Source: Caldinitratiruptor microaerophilus
GTDB taxonomy: Bacteria; Bacillota; Sulfobacillia; Symbiobacteriales; ZC4RG38
Length of the DNA: 64,000 nt
Direction: 5' to 3'
Assembly: GCF_025999835.1 (NCBI RefSeq)
Contig: NZ_AP025628.1
Span: 1,364,001-1,428,000, forward strand
Below, in pieces: positions 47,785 to 58,354 of this stretch. Within the stretch, counting starts at the first letter, position 1. Each line of letters begins with the position of its first letter. The translations under genes and the position numbers were made by a program. The notes under the pieces were generated by a model. It worked only from the letters and a program-made list of their open reading frames with translations. It searched no databases and was not told the DNA's origin.

Positions 47785-50700
47785 TCAGTTCCGGGGCACA
47801 GCGTCTCCGAGCACTTCGCTGACCGGACGGGGCCGTCCGAAGTAATACCCCTGCCCATACCGAACGCCGTACTCCTTGAGCAGCCGGACGGTCTCCCCGT
47901 CCTCCACGAACTCCGCCATGGTTTCCAGCCCCAGCCGCTTGGCCGCCTCCGCCAGCGTCCGCACCAGGTGCCGGTCCACGGCATCCCGCGTCAGGTACCG
48001 GAAGCTGCCATCGATCTTGAGCAGATCGGCCGGCAGGTGCTTGAGGTGCTGGATGGATGAGAACCCGACCCCGAAGTCGTCCGATGCCACTTGCAGCCCC
48101 AGAAGCTTGAGAGACCTGACGAACCGCCTCGCCGCCTGGATGTCGGTGATCGCCGCGCTCTCCGTGATCTCCACTATCAGGTCTGCCGCCCTCGCCCCCT
48201 GCACCGTCAGCTCGTGTGCGATGACCGCAAAAGACCCCGATCTTCAAACGCGCGACCCGAAACGTTCACCGCCAAACGCACTTGACGGCCCGCTCTCTGC
48301 TGGGATGCCAGCAAGTGAATCGCCTGCCGCAGAACCCATCGATCGATCCGGTGGATCGCCCCGGTCCGCTCAGCCGCTTCCAGGAAGGCCGCAGGAGGCA
48401 GCACCTCGTCCTCCTCGATCTGCACGCGTACGAGCAGCTCGTACATCGCGACCCGGCCGGTCACAAGCTCGACGATGGGCTGGCAGAAGAGGAGCAGCCG
48501 GTCTGCCGCCAGCGCCTGCTGAATCGTGTCCTCCCACGAACGGGACGCCTTGCCAGGCACCGATCGGCGATCCTCACCCTCGTGGCGGTGCCAGCCATCT
48601 CCGCCACTGGCCTTCGCATCGTACATCGCTTCGTCGGCGCGCACTAGGATCTCGTCCGTCGTCGTCCCGTCGTCCGGAAAGAAGGCCACGCCGACGCTCA
48701 CGGTGATCCGAACCGGCTCGGACGGCCCGGGAAACTCGTGGGTCCGAACAGCCGCCACGACGCTCTCCGCGGTGCCCTGTGCCTCCTCAGGCCCCTTGTT
48801 TGGCAGTATCGCGCCGAACTCATCCCCGCCAAGCCGCCCCACGGTCGCCCGGGTTGCGATCACCCCTTCCAGAACCCGCGCCAGGTCCGCGAGGACGGCA
48901 TCCCCCACACGGTGCCCCCAGCGGTCGTTCACTTCCTTGAAGCCGTCGGCATCGATGAAAAGGACGGCACCCCGCGTGCCGTACCGTTGCGTCTCGGCCA
49001 GTTGACGCGCCAGCTCGTCCTCGAACCGCCGATGGTTTAGCACGCGGGTGACCAAATCGTGGTCCGCCAGGTACAGCATCTGCGCCTCCAGTTGCCTTCG
49101 CTCCGTAAGGTCCCGCAGGATGTGGGCAAAGAAGCGACCGGCAGCGCTGTCGATCTGGCTCGTCGTCCCCTCCACCGGCACCCGGCGGCCCGTTCCCACC
49201 GCCCCGTCTCGTCGTGCGGGCCCGGCAGAATCACCGAGACCACGCGCCCTACCAGGCCGTTCGGGTCGTAGCCGAACATGCGCGCGGCCGCGGGGTTGCA
49301 GTACACGATCCGCCCCACGGGGTCGGCCAACAGGATTCCCTCGGCGGTCGTCTCTGCCAGTGCGCGGAACCGCATCGCGGCCTCCGTGGCTTCCCGCCGC
49401 CGGCGGACGCTGACCAGATGCTGGACCAGGATCTCCAGAGCCTGCTGCGCCTCCGGGGCGGGGGCGGCCCCACGCGGCCGGACCTCCAGAACCCCCAGTG
49501 CCTCCCCCGCCGACTCCAGGCGGATCTCCTTCACCGGACTGCCTGTCGACGTCCCCGGCCGGTCGGGGGTGCCCGCGCTGTGTTCCGCCTGGCCCGCCGG
49601 CGCTACGTCCGTGCCGCCCGCAGCGCGCCGCGCACACCACCCGCCGGAACCCATGCGTCGATGCAGCCAGGCGGGCACCACACACCTCATATCCCAGGGC
49701 CGCTGCTTTCGCACACAAGATCGCCAGGATGTCCTCCGCTCCTCGTCCCTGCGCCAGGGCCTGGTCGATGGATCGCAGCGCTTGTTGCAGGGCCAGGTTG
49801 CGGCGCAGCACCACCTCCACCTGTTTGTGCTCCCGGATGTCCCGCGCCAGGATCGTCACGAACGGTTCGCCCCGCCCCTCAGCCCTGTGGGCCAGGACCA
49901 CTACGGAGACCGGCACTTCCTCGCCGCTATGGGTCCCCAGGATCATCTCACCTTTCCAGACTCCGGCCTGCACCGCCGCCGGGATGGCTTCCCCGAGAAG
50001 ACAGGCGCGGGCCGGGACAGGCTGTTCGTCTAAGGAAACTGATGGCGGCACCCCCTGCGCGGGTCCCGAGCCCCCGTATACTTGCCGCCGCGCGGTTCCA
50101 GTAGACGGGTCTTCCGGCAGTGTCCGCGACGATCACAAGATCCGTCGTTTCCTCGACGATTGCTGCCAGCCGCCTCCGCGTCTCGGTCTCCTCTTGCAGC
50201 GACCGGAGCGCGGAGGCGAGTCGGTCCCGCTCGACCTCGAGTTCTTCGTGCCGCTGGTGGAGCTCCCGGTTCTGCGCCTCGATCTGCTGCTGCTGGGCGG
50301 CCAGCTCTTCCTGTTGGGCGAGGAGCTCTTCGTTCGCCACCGGCAGGTCGGCGTAGGCCCCGTTGAGGCTCTCATGGGCCTCCCGCAGGTTCTGCACCAG
50401 CGTCCGCATTTCGTTTGCGCTGCGAATCCCGACCCCTGCCGCCACTGCCAAGATCACGGCGTTGGCCACTCCGGCAGCCGCAGCCTCCAGGTACCCGTGC
50501 CCGCCGCCGTGCGCTTCCCCGATTTCCTCAAGGGTGACCGCCGCCAGGCCCATAGCGAGCGTCCGCAGCCCTCCCCGAAGCCCGGCCATCCGGGTGGCCA
50601 GTGGCGGCAACACGACAAGCAGCATCATGAACCCGTGCCCCGCGTACCCAGCACTGCCCAGGAGAACCCCGATTGCCAGGGTCAGAAACCCCATGCGCCA

Positions 50701-51635
50701 GGGCACCCGCTGCCCCGGGGTGAGAAGACCCGAGAGGACCGTGTGGACGGCGAAATTCCAGACGCTTGTGGCCGCCACGGACGCGTGCGCCACGGACGGC
50801 ACGGTCACCGCCAGCTCGCCGCCCAGCGCCGTGGTCGCGACCACGCCCACGGCCAGGAACCAGGTCCACGTCTCGAGCAAGCGGTCCACCGCGGCCGCAT
50901 CGGTGGCTTCTCCCTCCGTGGGGGTTTCCGCCTCCTCTTGCCGGGCTTCCCACCGGCCCAGCAGCAGGGTCGGCACCCACGCCCCCCACGCCGTCACACC
51001 GGTCCAGATCCTGGTCTGCAAGAGGGTGCCCGCGATCACGAGCGGGAAGACCGCGCCAACTATCCGGCATCCCCAGACGGCCAACCGGCCCGCAGACCAC
51101 TCCGACACCAGCAGGCCGGCTGCCCCCACGAGGCCCATGAGCCCGACGAGCCGGAGCGCTGGCCGGATCGGGTCGTAGTACGGTGCCGTGAACGCGCCGG
51201 GCACAGCTAGCAGGAGCGCACCCACCACCGCCTCGATGCCCGCGAGCGTCACCGCCGCAAGGTCCACGCGGCCCCGCGCCTCGTCCGCACATCCTGTCAC
51301 CAAGACGGCAACAGCAAACAACGCGTAGTACACGGTCCCCGTCCATACCCCGGCCAGGGCAAAAAGCCATGTCAGCACAGCGCGGCACCGCCGGCACCAG
51401 GAAGAGCACCCGACGCACCCAGGGGGCCCAGCGGTACCGGCGCGAGGCCAGCAGCACCACGCCGCCGGCCATGAGGACGGCCGAGAAATGCGCCAAGAAG
51501 GGCCGTAGCGGCCCGTAGGCCGGAGCCAGGAAGGTACACGCTCAGCCCCTGGGCCATCTCGACCGCCGCGGCCACCACCGTGAACCGCGCCGGATCCAGC
51601 TTCCCAAGCCGACTTGCCCACCCGCTAGTCGTCAC
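47785..51635 (-). pseudogene. Decayed membrane-PAS-GGDEF-EAL c-di-GMP enzyme
   Basis: A single ancestral protein of over 1,200 residues in pieces: a multi-helix membrane sensor (51.6-50.5 kb), coiled coil (EELLAQQEELAAQQQQIEAQ), PAS domains near 50.1, 49.9 and 49.3 kb (GRIVYCNPAAARMFGYDPNG), GGDEF near 48.8 kb (VGRLGGDEFGAIL) and EAL from 48.5 kb (YELLVRVQ, LIVEITES, DDFGVGFSS). Frame changes occur near 51.5, 51.4, 50.0, 49.7, 49.2 and 48.2 kb. The active-site motifs survive, but the gene cannot give one product. Confidence 0.8.
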
Positions 51636-51754
51636 GCCGCGACCTCTCCTCCGGGAACACCTACCCGCATTCGGTCTCCGGCTGGCGTGGGTGCGTTACG
51701 TGAATGCAACGACCTGGCGTTGCAAACCGTGCGCCCGGGAGACGACTTGCCCGC

Positions 51755-52775
51755 TCACACGAGGATCTCGTCCTTGCTCCCGCGGCGAATAACGATCTCG
51801 TCCTGTTCCTCCAGCCGCCGGATGATGCCCACGATCTTCGCCTGGGCCTCTTCCACGTCCCGCAACCGCACCGGCCCCAGCAGTTCGATGTTCTCCCGCA
51901 GGTTCTCGCCGGCCCGCTTCGAGATGTTCCTGAAGATCTTTTGCTTCACCTCATCGCTCGCGGTCTTCAGCGCCAGCGGCAGGTCCCGGTTCATGTCCAC
52001 TTCCCGCAGCACCCGTTGCAAGGACCGGTCGTCCAGGTGGACGATGTCCTCGAACAGGAACAGCCGCTTCTTGACCTCCTCCGCCAGCTCTGGCCTCTGC
52101 ACCGAGAGCGACTCCATGATCGTCCGCTCCGTGGTCCGGTCCACCCGGTTCAGCACCTCGACCAGCGCGTCCACCCCGCCCGCTGCTGCCAGGTCTGCCC
52201 CAGCCGTCGACACCACCCGGCGCTCCAAAACCCGCTCCACTTCCTGGACTACGTCGGGGCTCGTCCGGTCCATGATCGCAATCCGCCGGACCACGTCCAC
52301 CTTCAGTTCTGGCGGCAGCGCCGACAGAATGGCCGCGGCCTGCTCGGGTTTAAGGTAGGCCAGGACAAGGGCGATCGTCTGCGGATGTTCCCCGTGGAGA
52401 TAAGGAGAGAAGCTGAGAAGGATCGGCCTTGCGGGCGAACTCGAAGGGCCGCACCTGCAGAGAAGCCACCAGGTGCTCCATGATCTCAGCGGCCTTCGCC
52501 GGCCCGAGGGCCTTCTCCAGCAACCCCCTGGCGTACTCCAGCCCGCCCGTGCTGATGTACTCCTGCGCCACGGCCAGCTGGTAGAACTCGTGCAGCACCC
52601 TATCCCGCCGCTCCGGCAACACCTGACGCTGCCGGGCGATCTCCAGGCTCAGCAGTTCCACCTCGTCCTGATTCATGGGCCGGAACACCCGCGCGGCCAG
52701 CTCGGGCCCGATGGCGATCAAGAACACGGCTGCCTTCTCCAGGCCGGTGGGGGAAGCGCTTTTGCCCTGGCGCAC
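51755..52775 (-). pseudogene. fliG: Second fliG, one-base frameshift
   Basis: Highly similar to the intact fliG at 34613, including the torque region (LDDRSLQRVLREVDMNRDLP) and ending KDEILV. The first 120 residues (LEKAAVFLIAIGPELAARVF to ADPSQLLS) are in one frame. After about position 52,396 the continuation (YLHGEHPQTIALVLAYLKPE) is in another, consistent with loss of one T in CTCCTTA. The product would stop soon after the shift unless slippage occurs. Confidence 0.8.
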
Positions 52776-52782
52776 CCGCCGC

Positions 52783-53016
52783 TTACCAGCTGCCCTCAGC
52801 TCCGGCCAAGCTCCGGACCTTGCGCGCCCCGTTGGGCAGCTCGACCAACAAGGCAGTTTCCGTCAGCACCAGCCGCAGCTCCCCTTCCGGCGTGCGCACC
52901 ACCGCACGCCGTTCCCCCGACTCCAGCAGGTGCACGACCCGCTCGGTTTCGTTTTCCAGCGCCTCGGCCGGTACCCATGGCCCCAGTTCGTTGGTGACTA
53001 CTGCCCGAAGTTCCAT
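52783..53016 (-). CDS. Conserved 77-residue protein of the FliG/CheX cassette
   Basis: 77 residues: MELRAVVTNELGPW, ETERVVHLLESGERRAVVRT, a beta hairpin ELRLVLTETALLVELPNGAR. No membrane segment. Its stop is seven bases before fliG2, and cheX2 ends 24 bases upstream. The interrupted paralogue at 32905 follows flhF. Repeated company with FliG and CheX suggests a switch or adaptor role; no family is recognised. Confidence 0.65.
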   Translation of the reverse strand: MELRAVVTNELGPWVPAEALENETERVVHLLESGERRAVVRTPEGELRLVLTETALLVELPNGARKVRSLAGAEGSW

Positions 53017-53040
53017 GTCCGGCCGCCACCCCCACACGTC

Positions 53041-53511
53041 CTATCCACTTTGCCTTTTGCTGAGCGCCACGTGCACCACGATGTCCCCGTACTGGGTCAC
53101 GAGCGGAATCACCAGCCGCCGGATCTGCAGTGTCGAGATCACCGTGTTCTTCCCCACCACCACCGACGGCGGGGCAATGGTCACCGAGTACCCCAGCTTC
53201 TCCAGCTCCATGCTCGCCCGGCCCGTGATCACGTTCGCCATCTCGCCGACCGCGCTCTCCACCATGCTGTCCAGTACCCGTACCGGCTCGCGGATGATCG
53301 CCCCGACGATCTCCTTTGCCGTTTTCTCCGACATGCTGTAAAGTACGACACCCTTGACCCGGCCAACCACTCCGATGAGAACCGTCACGTCGTCGGACAT
53401 GAGCGGTGAGCTCCGAATCGTCGCCGTGCCCTTGCGCACCGTTGCTGATGCTTCCGCCTGCAAGACCTCCTGTGCCGCCACGAGGAAGGGATTGATGAAT
53501 TCCGCCTTCAT
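53041..53511 (-). CDS. CheX/CheC-like phosphatase (cassette B)
   Basis: 156 residues, paralogue of the gene at 35673: VTVLIGVVGRVKGVVLYSMS, VESAVGEMANVITGRASMEL (phosphatase E-xx-N), SLQIRRLVIPLVTQYGDIVV-type end. Intact. Lies between receiver B and the 77-residue gene. Confidence 0.82.
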   Translation of the reverse strand: MKAEFINPFLVAAQEVLQAEASATVRKGTATIRSSPLMSDDVTVLIGVVGRVKGVVLYSMSEKTAKEIVGAIIREPVRVLDSMVESAVGEMANVITGRASMELEKLGYSVTIAPPSVVVGKNTVISTLQIRRLVIPLVTQYGDIVVHVALSKRQSG

Positions 53512-53692
53512 CCGCCGTCCTCCACTCGTCAGCGATCCGATACCGTTTCCCTGTTTCGCCCCGTTGCCCTTCGCGCGCTGCGCCGGGTCATCCCGTAAGT
53601 GCCTGTTCAGTCTCTCGTTGGATCTTCTCCGGCGAAAACAACCTCACCACGACATCCCGCGTCCCGGCCTTGTAGTGGCGCCGTGATGTCCC

Positions 53693-54133
53693 TCAGCACC
53701 GGGTCGGACTGCCAGTCGACGTATCTCTTCTCTCCACCGCTTGTTGCCCGTTGTCCGCAGGCTCACATCCCGGACCCGTTATAGAGAGATACCGGACCAG
53801 CTGCAGCAGCAGCGACGGCTCGACGGGTTTGCTCAGGAAAGCCATCGCGCCGGCGCGAATCGCATCCCGCAGAACGTGCTCCCCCTTGAGCGCACTCATG
53901 ACGATGATCCTGGCGTTGGGGTCGCTGCTGCGAATCACCCGGGTCGCTGTGAGCCCGTCCATCCCTGGCATCACGACGTTCATGATCACCAGCGCAGGCC
54001 GGAGCCTGTTATACTTGGCACAAGCCTCTTCGCCGTCGCTCGCTTCCTCCGGTTGGTATCCGTTTCTTGCGAGCAGGGAGGAGATCTTCTTCCTCATGAA
54101 GATCGAGTCATCGGCCACCAGAATCGTTGCCAT
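53693..54133 (-). CDS. CheY-like receiver with Asp-to-Asn phospho-site (cassette B)
   Basis: 146 residues, close to the receiver at 36218 but with a 25-residue tail. LVADDSIFM acidic pocket and FLSKPVEPS Lys are kept; the phospho-site reads ALVIMNVVMPGMDGL with Asn. Retention of the same substitution in both copies, while other positions differ, suggests it is functional rather than decay. ATG 54133. Confidence 0.88.
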   Translation of the reverse strand: MATILVADDSIFMRKKISSLLARNGYQPEEASDGEEACAKYNRLRPALVIMNVVMPGMDGLTATRVIRSSDPNARIIVMSALKGEHVLRDAIRAGAMAFLSKPVEPSLLLQLVRYLSITGPGCEPADNGQQAVERRDTSTGSPTRC

Positions 54134-54415
54134 GCCGAGGGCCACCCTTCGACGCGGCTGCTGAGCCCGGCGAGTGCCCGGACTTGGCGACGCCCATCGC
54201 AAAGTCGGAATCCGGGAGAGATGGTCACAGTATCATCAGGCGAGGCCAACAAGGAACCGGATCACAACCCTCCACTGGAAGGAAACGGGAAACGACAGTA
54301 CGGCGGGCGCAGTCTGAGCCTCCGTGCCCAATTCACTTGTGGCACGCGACCGGCCCGGCTTCCCCAGGCACAGCTGCCGACGACCACCCCTCACTCGCTG
54401 GCCTTGGGTGCGGGA

Positions 54416-55642
54416 TCATCCCCGTACGCCCTTCTCGTTCCCATCTTCCCCAGGTACAGACCCGGCTGCGAGGTGCTCAAGGAGCTCCACCGACTGGGCG
54501 AGGTCACCCGCCAGGCCCTGCACGGAGCGGGTGACGGCTGCAGAAACCTCCCGCCCTACCGCGGCGGTACGCGCCACCTCTTCAGCAAGTGCCCGAAGGC
54601 GCATGCCCTCTTCTGCTGCCATGGCCGCGCTCTCCGCCTGGCGCGCCGCGACGTTCGCCAAAGACTCGAGTTCCTGCCGCAATCGAGATACGGAATCCGA
54701 CAGGCTCTGGGTGGCTTCAACGATGGTACGCATGCGCCCGGCACTCGTCCCGGCCGCCTCGCCGGCTTCCGACAACGTAGCGGATGCGGCGCGCGCACTT
54801 TGTACCAGCTCCCCCAGTACGTGGGTTGCCTCGCGCATGTCCGACATGCTGCGTCCGGTGCCGGTCACGATTTCGCGCACCAGCGCGGCGACGTCCTTGG
54901 CTGCCGCGGATGTCTGGTCCGACAGGCGCCTCACTTCTTCTGCCACCACGGCGAAGCCGCGCCCGTGCTCTCCGGCCTGGGCCGCCTGGATGGCCGCGTT
55001 GAATGCCAGTAAGTTGGTCTGGCGCGCGATACGGCCGACCGTGTCGATAAACTTAGCGATCCGTTCTGTCTGTGCTCCCAGGTGTTCCATGTGCCGGGCC
55101 CACGCCATCACCACGTCCTGGAGCCGTTCCAGTTGCGCCGATACCTGGCCGAACCGCTCCATGGCGGCGCGCAAGGCCTCAGCGGCACCAGACGAAGACG
55201 CCGCACTTTCCTGAGCAACGCTTGCCGCGGCGCCGGCGGCCCCGGCGATACGCTCGAACTCCGCCAGGGCAGCCTGGGTCAAGCGCGCCTGTTCCTGCGT
55301 GCCGGAACGCAGCACCCCGGAGCGGTTCTCCAGTTCCCCGACGACAGATGCCAGGAGTTCGATCTGTTGCTGTTGAGCCGACTGGTGCTCCTCCATCTGA
55401 CGAAGAGTGGGGTAGAGCACCCTTTGCAGGGTCTCTTTCAGTGCTGCTGCTGCATCTGCGAGCATGTGTGTGGTCTCTTGCTCCAGGGACATAGCGTGAG
55501 TGGGTCGGGATGGGTACGGTGAAGACGCGTCTGCCGGCTGAGACTGCCCGTGAGCCTCCTCTGGAGCCACTGCGGGAAAGCCGGGCGGGACCGGATCGTC
55601 CGGCCGGCGCATTAAACGCCAGAACTCAAACAGATCGAAGAC
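54416..55642 (-). CDS. Soluble methyl-accepting chemotaxis protein
   Basis: About 408 residues, no transmembrane segment. A short N-terminal region, then coiled coil and the MCP tip [38 protein letters not shown], then the returning helix. Sensor domain absent, so it must sense through the cytoplasm or a partner. GTG 55642 is chosen from the ribosome-like GGAG seven bases upstream; it overlaps the Hpt-CheW gene by 17 bases. Confidence 0.85.
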   Translation of the reverse strand, partial: VFDLFEFWRLMRRPDDPVPPGFPAVAPEEAHGQSQPADASSPYPSRPTHAMSLEQETTHMLADAAAALKETLQRVLYPTLRQMEEHQSAQQQQIELLASVVGELENRSGVLRSGTQEQARLTQAALAEFERIAGAAGAAASVAQESAASSSGAAEALRAAMERFGQVSAQLERLQDVVMAWARHMEHLGAQTERIAKFIDTVGRIARQTNLLAFNAAIQAAQAGEHGRGFAVVAEEVRRLSDQTSAAAKDVAALVREIVTGTGRSMSDMREATHVLGELVQSARAASATLSEAGEAAGTSAGRMRTIVEATQSLSDSVSRLRQELESLANVAARQAESAAMAAEEGMRLRALAEEVARTAAVGREVSAAVTRSVQGLAGDLAQSVELLEHLAAGSVPGEDGNEKGVRG

Positions 55643-56447
55643 ACCCCCCTTCTCCGGCCGTATCGCCGAGCACGCGCTCCAGCTCCAAGAGCGCAACCGG
55701 TGTGCCGCGGTGCAAGATCACCCGCGTGCCGTACCAATCGCGTCCGCTGCTCTCGTACGCCTGCTGTTCGTCCAGTTCCGTCACCGCTACCACCTGCTGC
55801 ACCCCGAGTGCGAGCCGCCCCCGTCCCCAGGACACCACCACGAGGTGTTGCATGCCGTCACTACCCGAAGTACCCCACAGACGCCGCTCCAGGTCCACCA
55901 GCGGCACCACGAGACCCCGCAGGTTCACCACACCCGCGACGTGTGGCGGCACGTACGGCAGGCGGGTCACGGGTACCGGGCGGGTCACCTCCACGACCTG
56001 CTTCAGTGGCAGGGCCATCTCCAGAGAACCGACCCGGAAAATGAGGTAGCGGTTCTCGGCTCCTTCAACCAGTTCACGAGCCGCTATCTCGGCCTCTCCG
56101 TCGGTCGCCTGCCCTGCGGCTGCGGCGCGCTGCACCAGGGCTCGCAGGCGGTCCACCCCGGACAGGAGTTCGTTGATCACGCCTTCGTCGAGGGACCCGG
56201 TTCTCTGCTGCACGGGTTCCAGCAACGTCTCGAGGCGGTGGGCCAGGTCGGAGATCTCCCGCAAGCCCAGGTACGCACTGTTCCCCTTGATGGTGTGAAA
56301 CGAGCGCATCAGCCCTCGGATCAGGTCCACCCGCTCGGGCTGCTCTTCGAGTTGAAGCAGGCTGTCTTCGGCCGCCGACAGCTGCTCCAGGGATTCGACC
56401 ACGAAATCCGCCAGCAGGCTGGACTGGTCGTCCGGAAGCATGGACAT
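55626..56447 (-). CDS. HPt-CheW fusion protein
   Basis: 273 residues. Residues 5-110 are a histidine phosphotransfer domain with the phospho-His motif [20 protein letters not shown] and [10 protein letters not shown]. Residues 130-265 are a CheW domain ([40 protein letters not shown]). The HPt is the part missing from the operon's CheA, so this protein is the probable phospho-relay partner and couples it to receptors. Four bases after cheY. Confidence 0.88.
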   Translation of the reverse strand: MSMLPDDQSSLLADFVVESLEQLSAAEDSLLQLEEQPERVDLIRGLMRSFHTIKGNSAYLGLREISDLAHRLETLLEPVQQRTGSLDEGVINELLSGVDRLRALVQRAAAAGQATDGEAEIAARELVEGAENRYLIFRVGSLEMALPLKQVVEVTRPVPVTRLPYVPPHVAGVVNLRGLVVPLVDLERRLWGTSGSDGMQHLVVVSWGRGRLALGVQQVVAVTELDEQQAYESSGRDWYGTRVILHRGTPVALLELERVLGDTAGEGGCLRSV

Positions 56448-56450
56448 CGT

Positions 56451-56819
56451 TCATCCCGCCTTGAGTAGAGCGCGCACGCTTTCCAGGAGCTTTTCGGGCG
56501 GGGCCGGCTTGATCAGGTACAAGCTGGCTCCTGCGCGCAGGGTGCGCTGGACCTCCTCCGGACTGCTGTTGGAGGAGAGCACCAGGACCGGCAAGCGGCC
56601 GTACTGGCTCTCCTGCCTCACCTGCCGCAGGAACTCCAGGCCGTCCATCTGCGGCATGTTGATGTCGGTGATCACGAGGTCGTATGCCGTCTGGTAGAGA
56701 CGCTCCAGTGCCTCCAGTCCGTTGCCGGCGCTGTCCACCTGGTAGCCCTCCCGGCTCAGGATGGAGATCACCATTTTTCGCGTCATGTTCGAGTCATCCA
56801 CAACCAAAATGCGCTTCAT
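56451..56819 (-). CDS. cheY: CheY response regulator (normal phospho-site)
   Basis: 122 residues with all receiver residues: LVVDDSNMTR, YDLVITDINMPQMDGLEFL (phospho-Asp present), VLVLSSNSS and YLIKPAPPEK. The conventional output of the CheA relay. Between cheR and the HPt-CheW gene. Confidence 0.93.
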   Translation of the reverse strand: MKRILVVDDSNMTRKMVISILSREGYQVDSAGNGLEALERLYQTAYDLVITDINMPQMDGLEFLRQVRQESQYGRLPVLVLSSNSSPEEVQRTLRAGASLYLIKPAPPEKLLESVRALLKAG

Positions 56820-56831
56820 CCGCGCGCCCTC

Positions 56832-57686
56832 CTACGGCCGGATGTACACGAACCCCGACCCTACCCGCCGGAGCTGGAACGCCCGGGAAATCCGGCTCAT
56901 CGACTCGGAGGCTCCCAAGAAGAGGTAACCGCCAGGTACCATGAGATCGAACAGGGTCTCCGCTACCTGCCGCCGGGAGGCATCATCAAAGTAGATCAGG
57001 ACATTCCGACAGAACACGATGTCGAAGGCTCCCTGGACCTCTCGGCCAGGACGGAGAAGGTTGGAATACCGGAATTGCACCCGGTTCTTGCAGGGATGGG
57101 AGAACTCCCACCAGGTGTCGCGGCGCCGGAAGTACTTCTTCAGAAGGTCCGGCGGAACGTCCCGGACCTCTCGGTCGCTGTAGAGGGCAGACTCTGCGAC
57201 CTCGAGGCTCGAGGGGCTGATGTCCGTGCCGAGTACGTGCCACTCCAGGGGCACTCGCTGTCGATCCAGCTCTTCTTGGATGCACATCGCCAGGGTGTAT
57301 GGCTCGCACCCGATGGAGCATCCGGCACTCCATACCCGGAGCCGCCCGAACGGCACTTGCCGCCTCTCCGCGACCATCTCCTCCAGCACCTGTCGAAACA
57401 CGGTCATCTGGGGCAGGTCCCGGAAGAAGTAGGTCTCGTTGACCGTGAGCAGGTCGAGGAACTCTCGGGCCTCGCGTTCGTCTACCGCCAGGCGCCGCAA
57501 GTACTGCTGCACGGACAGGCCAGAGTGCTGTTGCATCCTCGCTCCGAGACGGTTCTCGACAACGTCACGCCGCCTGTCATCGAATACCATCCCGGTTTGC
57601 AGGTATACCCACTCGCACAGGCTGCGGTACTCGGCATCGCTCAGCACCGGGCCCACGGTAGACTGCCCCGGGCCGCTCATCCCCAT
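56832..57686 (-). CDS. cheR: Chemoreceptor methyltransferase CheR
   Basis: 284 residues. N-terminal helical domain (YRSLCEWVYLQTGMVFDDRR), then the SAM fold: LRVWSAGCSIGCEPYTLAMC, EWHVLGTDISPSSLEVAE, FDIVFCRNVLIYFDD and GGYLFLGASES. It methylates receptor glutamates. Ends 12 bases before cheY. Confidence 0.93.
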   Translation of the reverse strand: MGMSGPGQSTVGPVLSDAEYRSLCEWVYLQTGMVFDDRRRDVVENRLGARMQQHSGLSVQQYLRRLAVDEREAREFLDLLTVNETYFFRDLPQMTVFRQVLEEMVAERRQVPFGRLRVWSAGCSIGCEPYTLAMCIQEELDRQRVPLEWHVLGTDISPSSLEVAESALYSDREVRDVPPDLLKKYFRRRDTWWEFSHPCKNRVQFRYSNLLRPGREVQGAFDIVFCRNVLIYFDDASRRQVAETLFDLMVPGGYLFLGASESMSRISRAFQLRRVGSGFVYIRP

Positions 57687-58354
57687 GCCTCCTCTTCCAC
57701 CGCCGCCCCTTCCAGGCGATGCCGAAGTTCGGTCCGCACCAGGTCCGCCAGAGCGCCGTCGGGCATCTCCTCCAGGAGGGCCTGCACCTCATTCGGCGAT
57801 GCAAGCCGGGCCACGGCGCCGGCCAGGGCGAAGCGCACCCAGTCCTCCCGCTCTTCGGCCAGGCGTTGGACGAGGTGCTGCGCCGCGCCCCTGCATCCGA
57901 GGGCCGCCACGGCGGCAGCGGCCGCTGCACGCACCACCGGATCGGGATCGTCAAGAACGGCCTCCAGCGCAGGGCAAGCTTCCACGTAGGTCCCCTGAGC
58001 GAGTACCTCGGCTGCCATTTTCCTCAGCTCCCGGTCGGGATGCCCCAGCAGTTCCACCAGTACGGGGCCGGCCGTACGACCGAGACCGATCAGGACATCC
58101 AGAGCGACGCTGCGGGGCCGGACTTCTTCGTGAGCGAGCAGTGGCACCACGGCTCGGGCCGCTGCCTCGCCGCCGATGCGGAGGAGGCTGTGCGCAGCGG
58201 CGTCGGCCACGGCGGGCTCATCGCAGAGACCGGCGACCAGTGCCGTCAGGGCCTCGGGGACCGGGTACCGGGCCAGTTGCCGCATCGCGGTCCGCCGGAT
58301 TCCCACATCGCCGCTGCGAGCCTGTTCAAGCAGATACTGGAGTTCCAACTTCAA
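57677..58354 (-). CDS. HEAT-repeat protein within the chemotaxis operon
   Basis: 225 residues, five or six HEAT-like repeats (DVGIRRTAMRQLARYPVPEA, PRSVALDVLIGLGRTAGPVL, DPDPVVRAAAAAAVAALGCR, EDWVRFALAGAVARLASPNE). TTG 58354 has GAGGGGAG upstream. It overlaps cheA by 29 bases and cheR by 10, so it is certainly part of the operon. HEAT solenoids hold proteins together; coupling of CheA/CheR or of the HPt-CheW is a guess. Confidence 0.8.
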   Translation of the reverse strand: MKLELQYLLEQARSGDVGIRRTAMRQLARYPVPEALTALVAGLCDEPAVADAAAHSLLRIGGEAAARAVVPLLAHEEVRPRSVALDVLIGLGRTAGPVLVELLGHPDRELRKMAAEVLAQGTYVEACPALEAVLDDPDPVVRAAAAAAVAALGCRGAAQHLVQRLAEEREDWVRFALAGAVARLASPNEVQALLEEMPDGALADLVRTELRHRLEGAAVEEEAWG

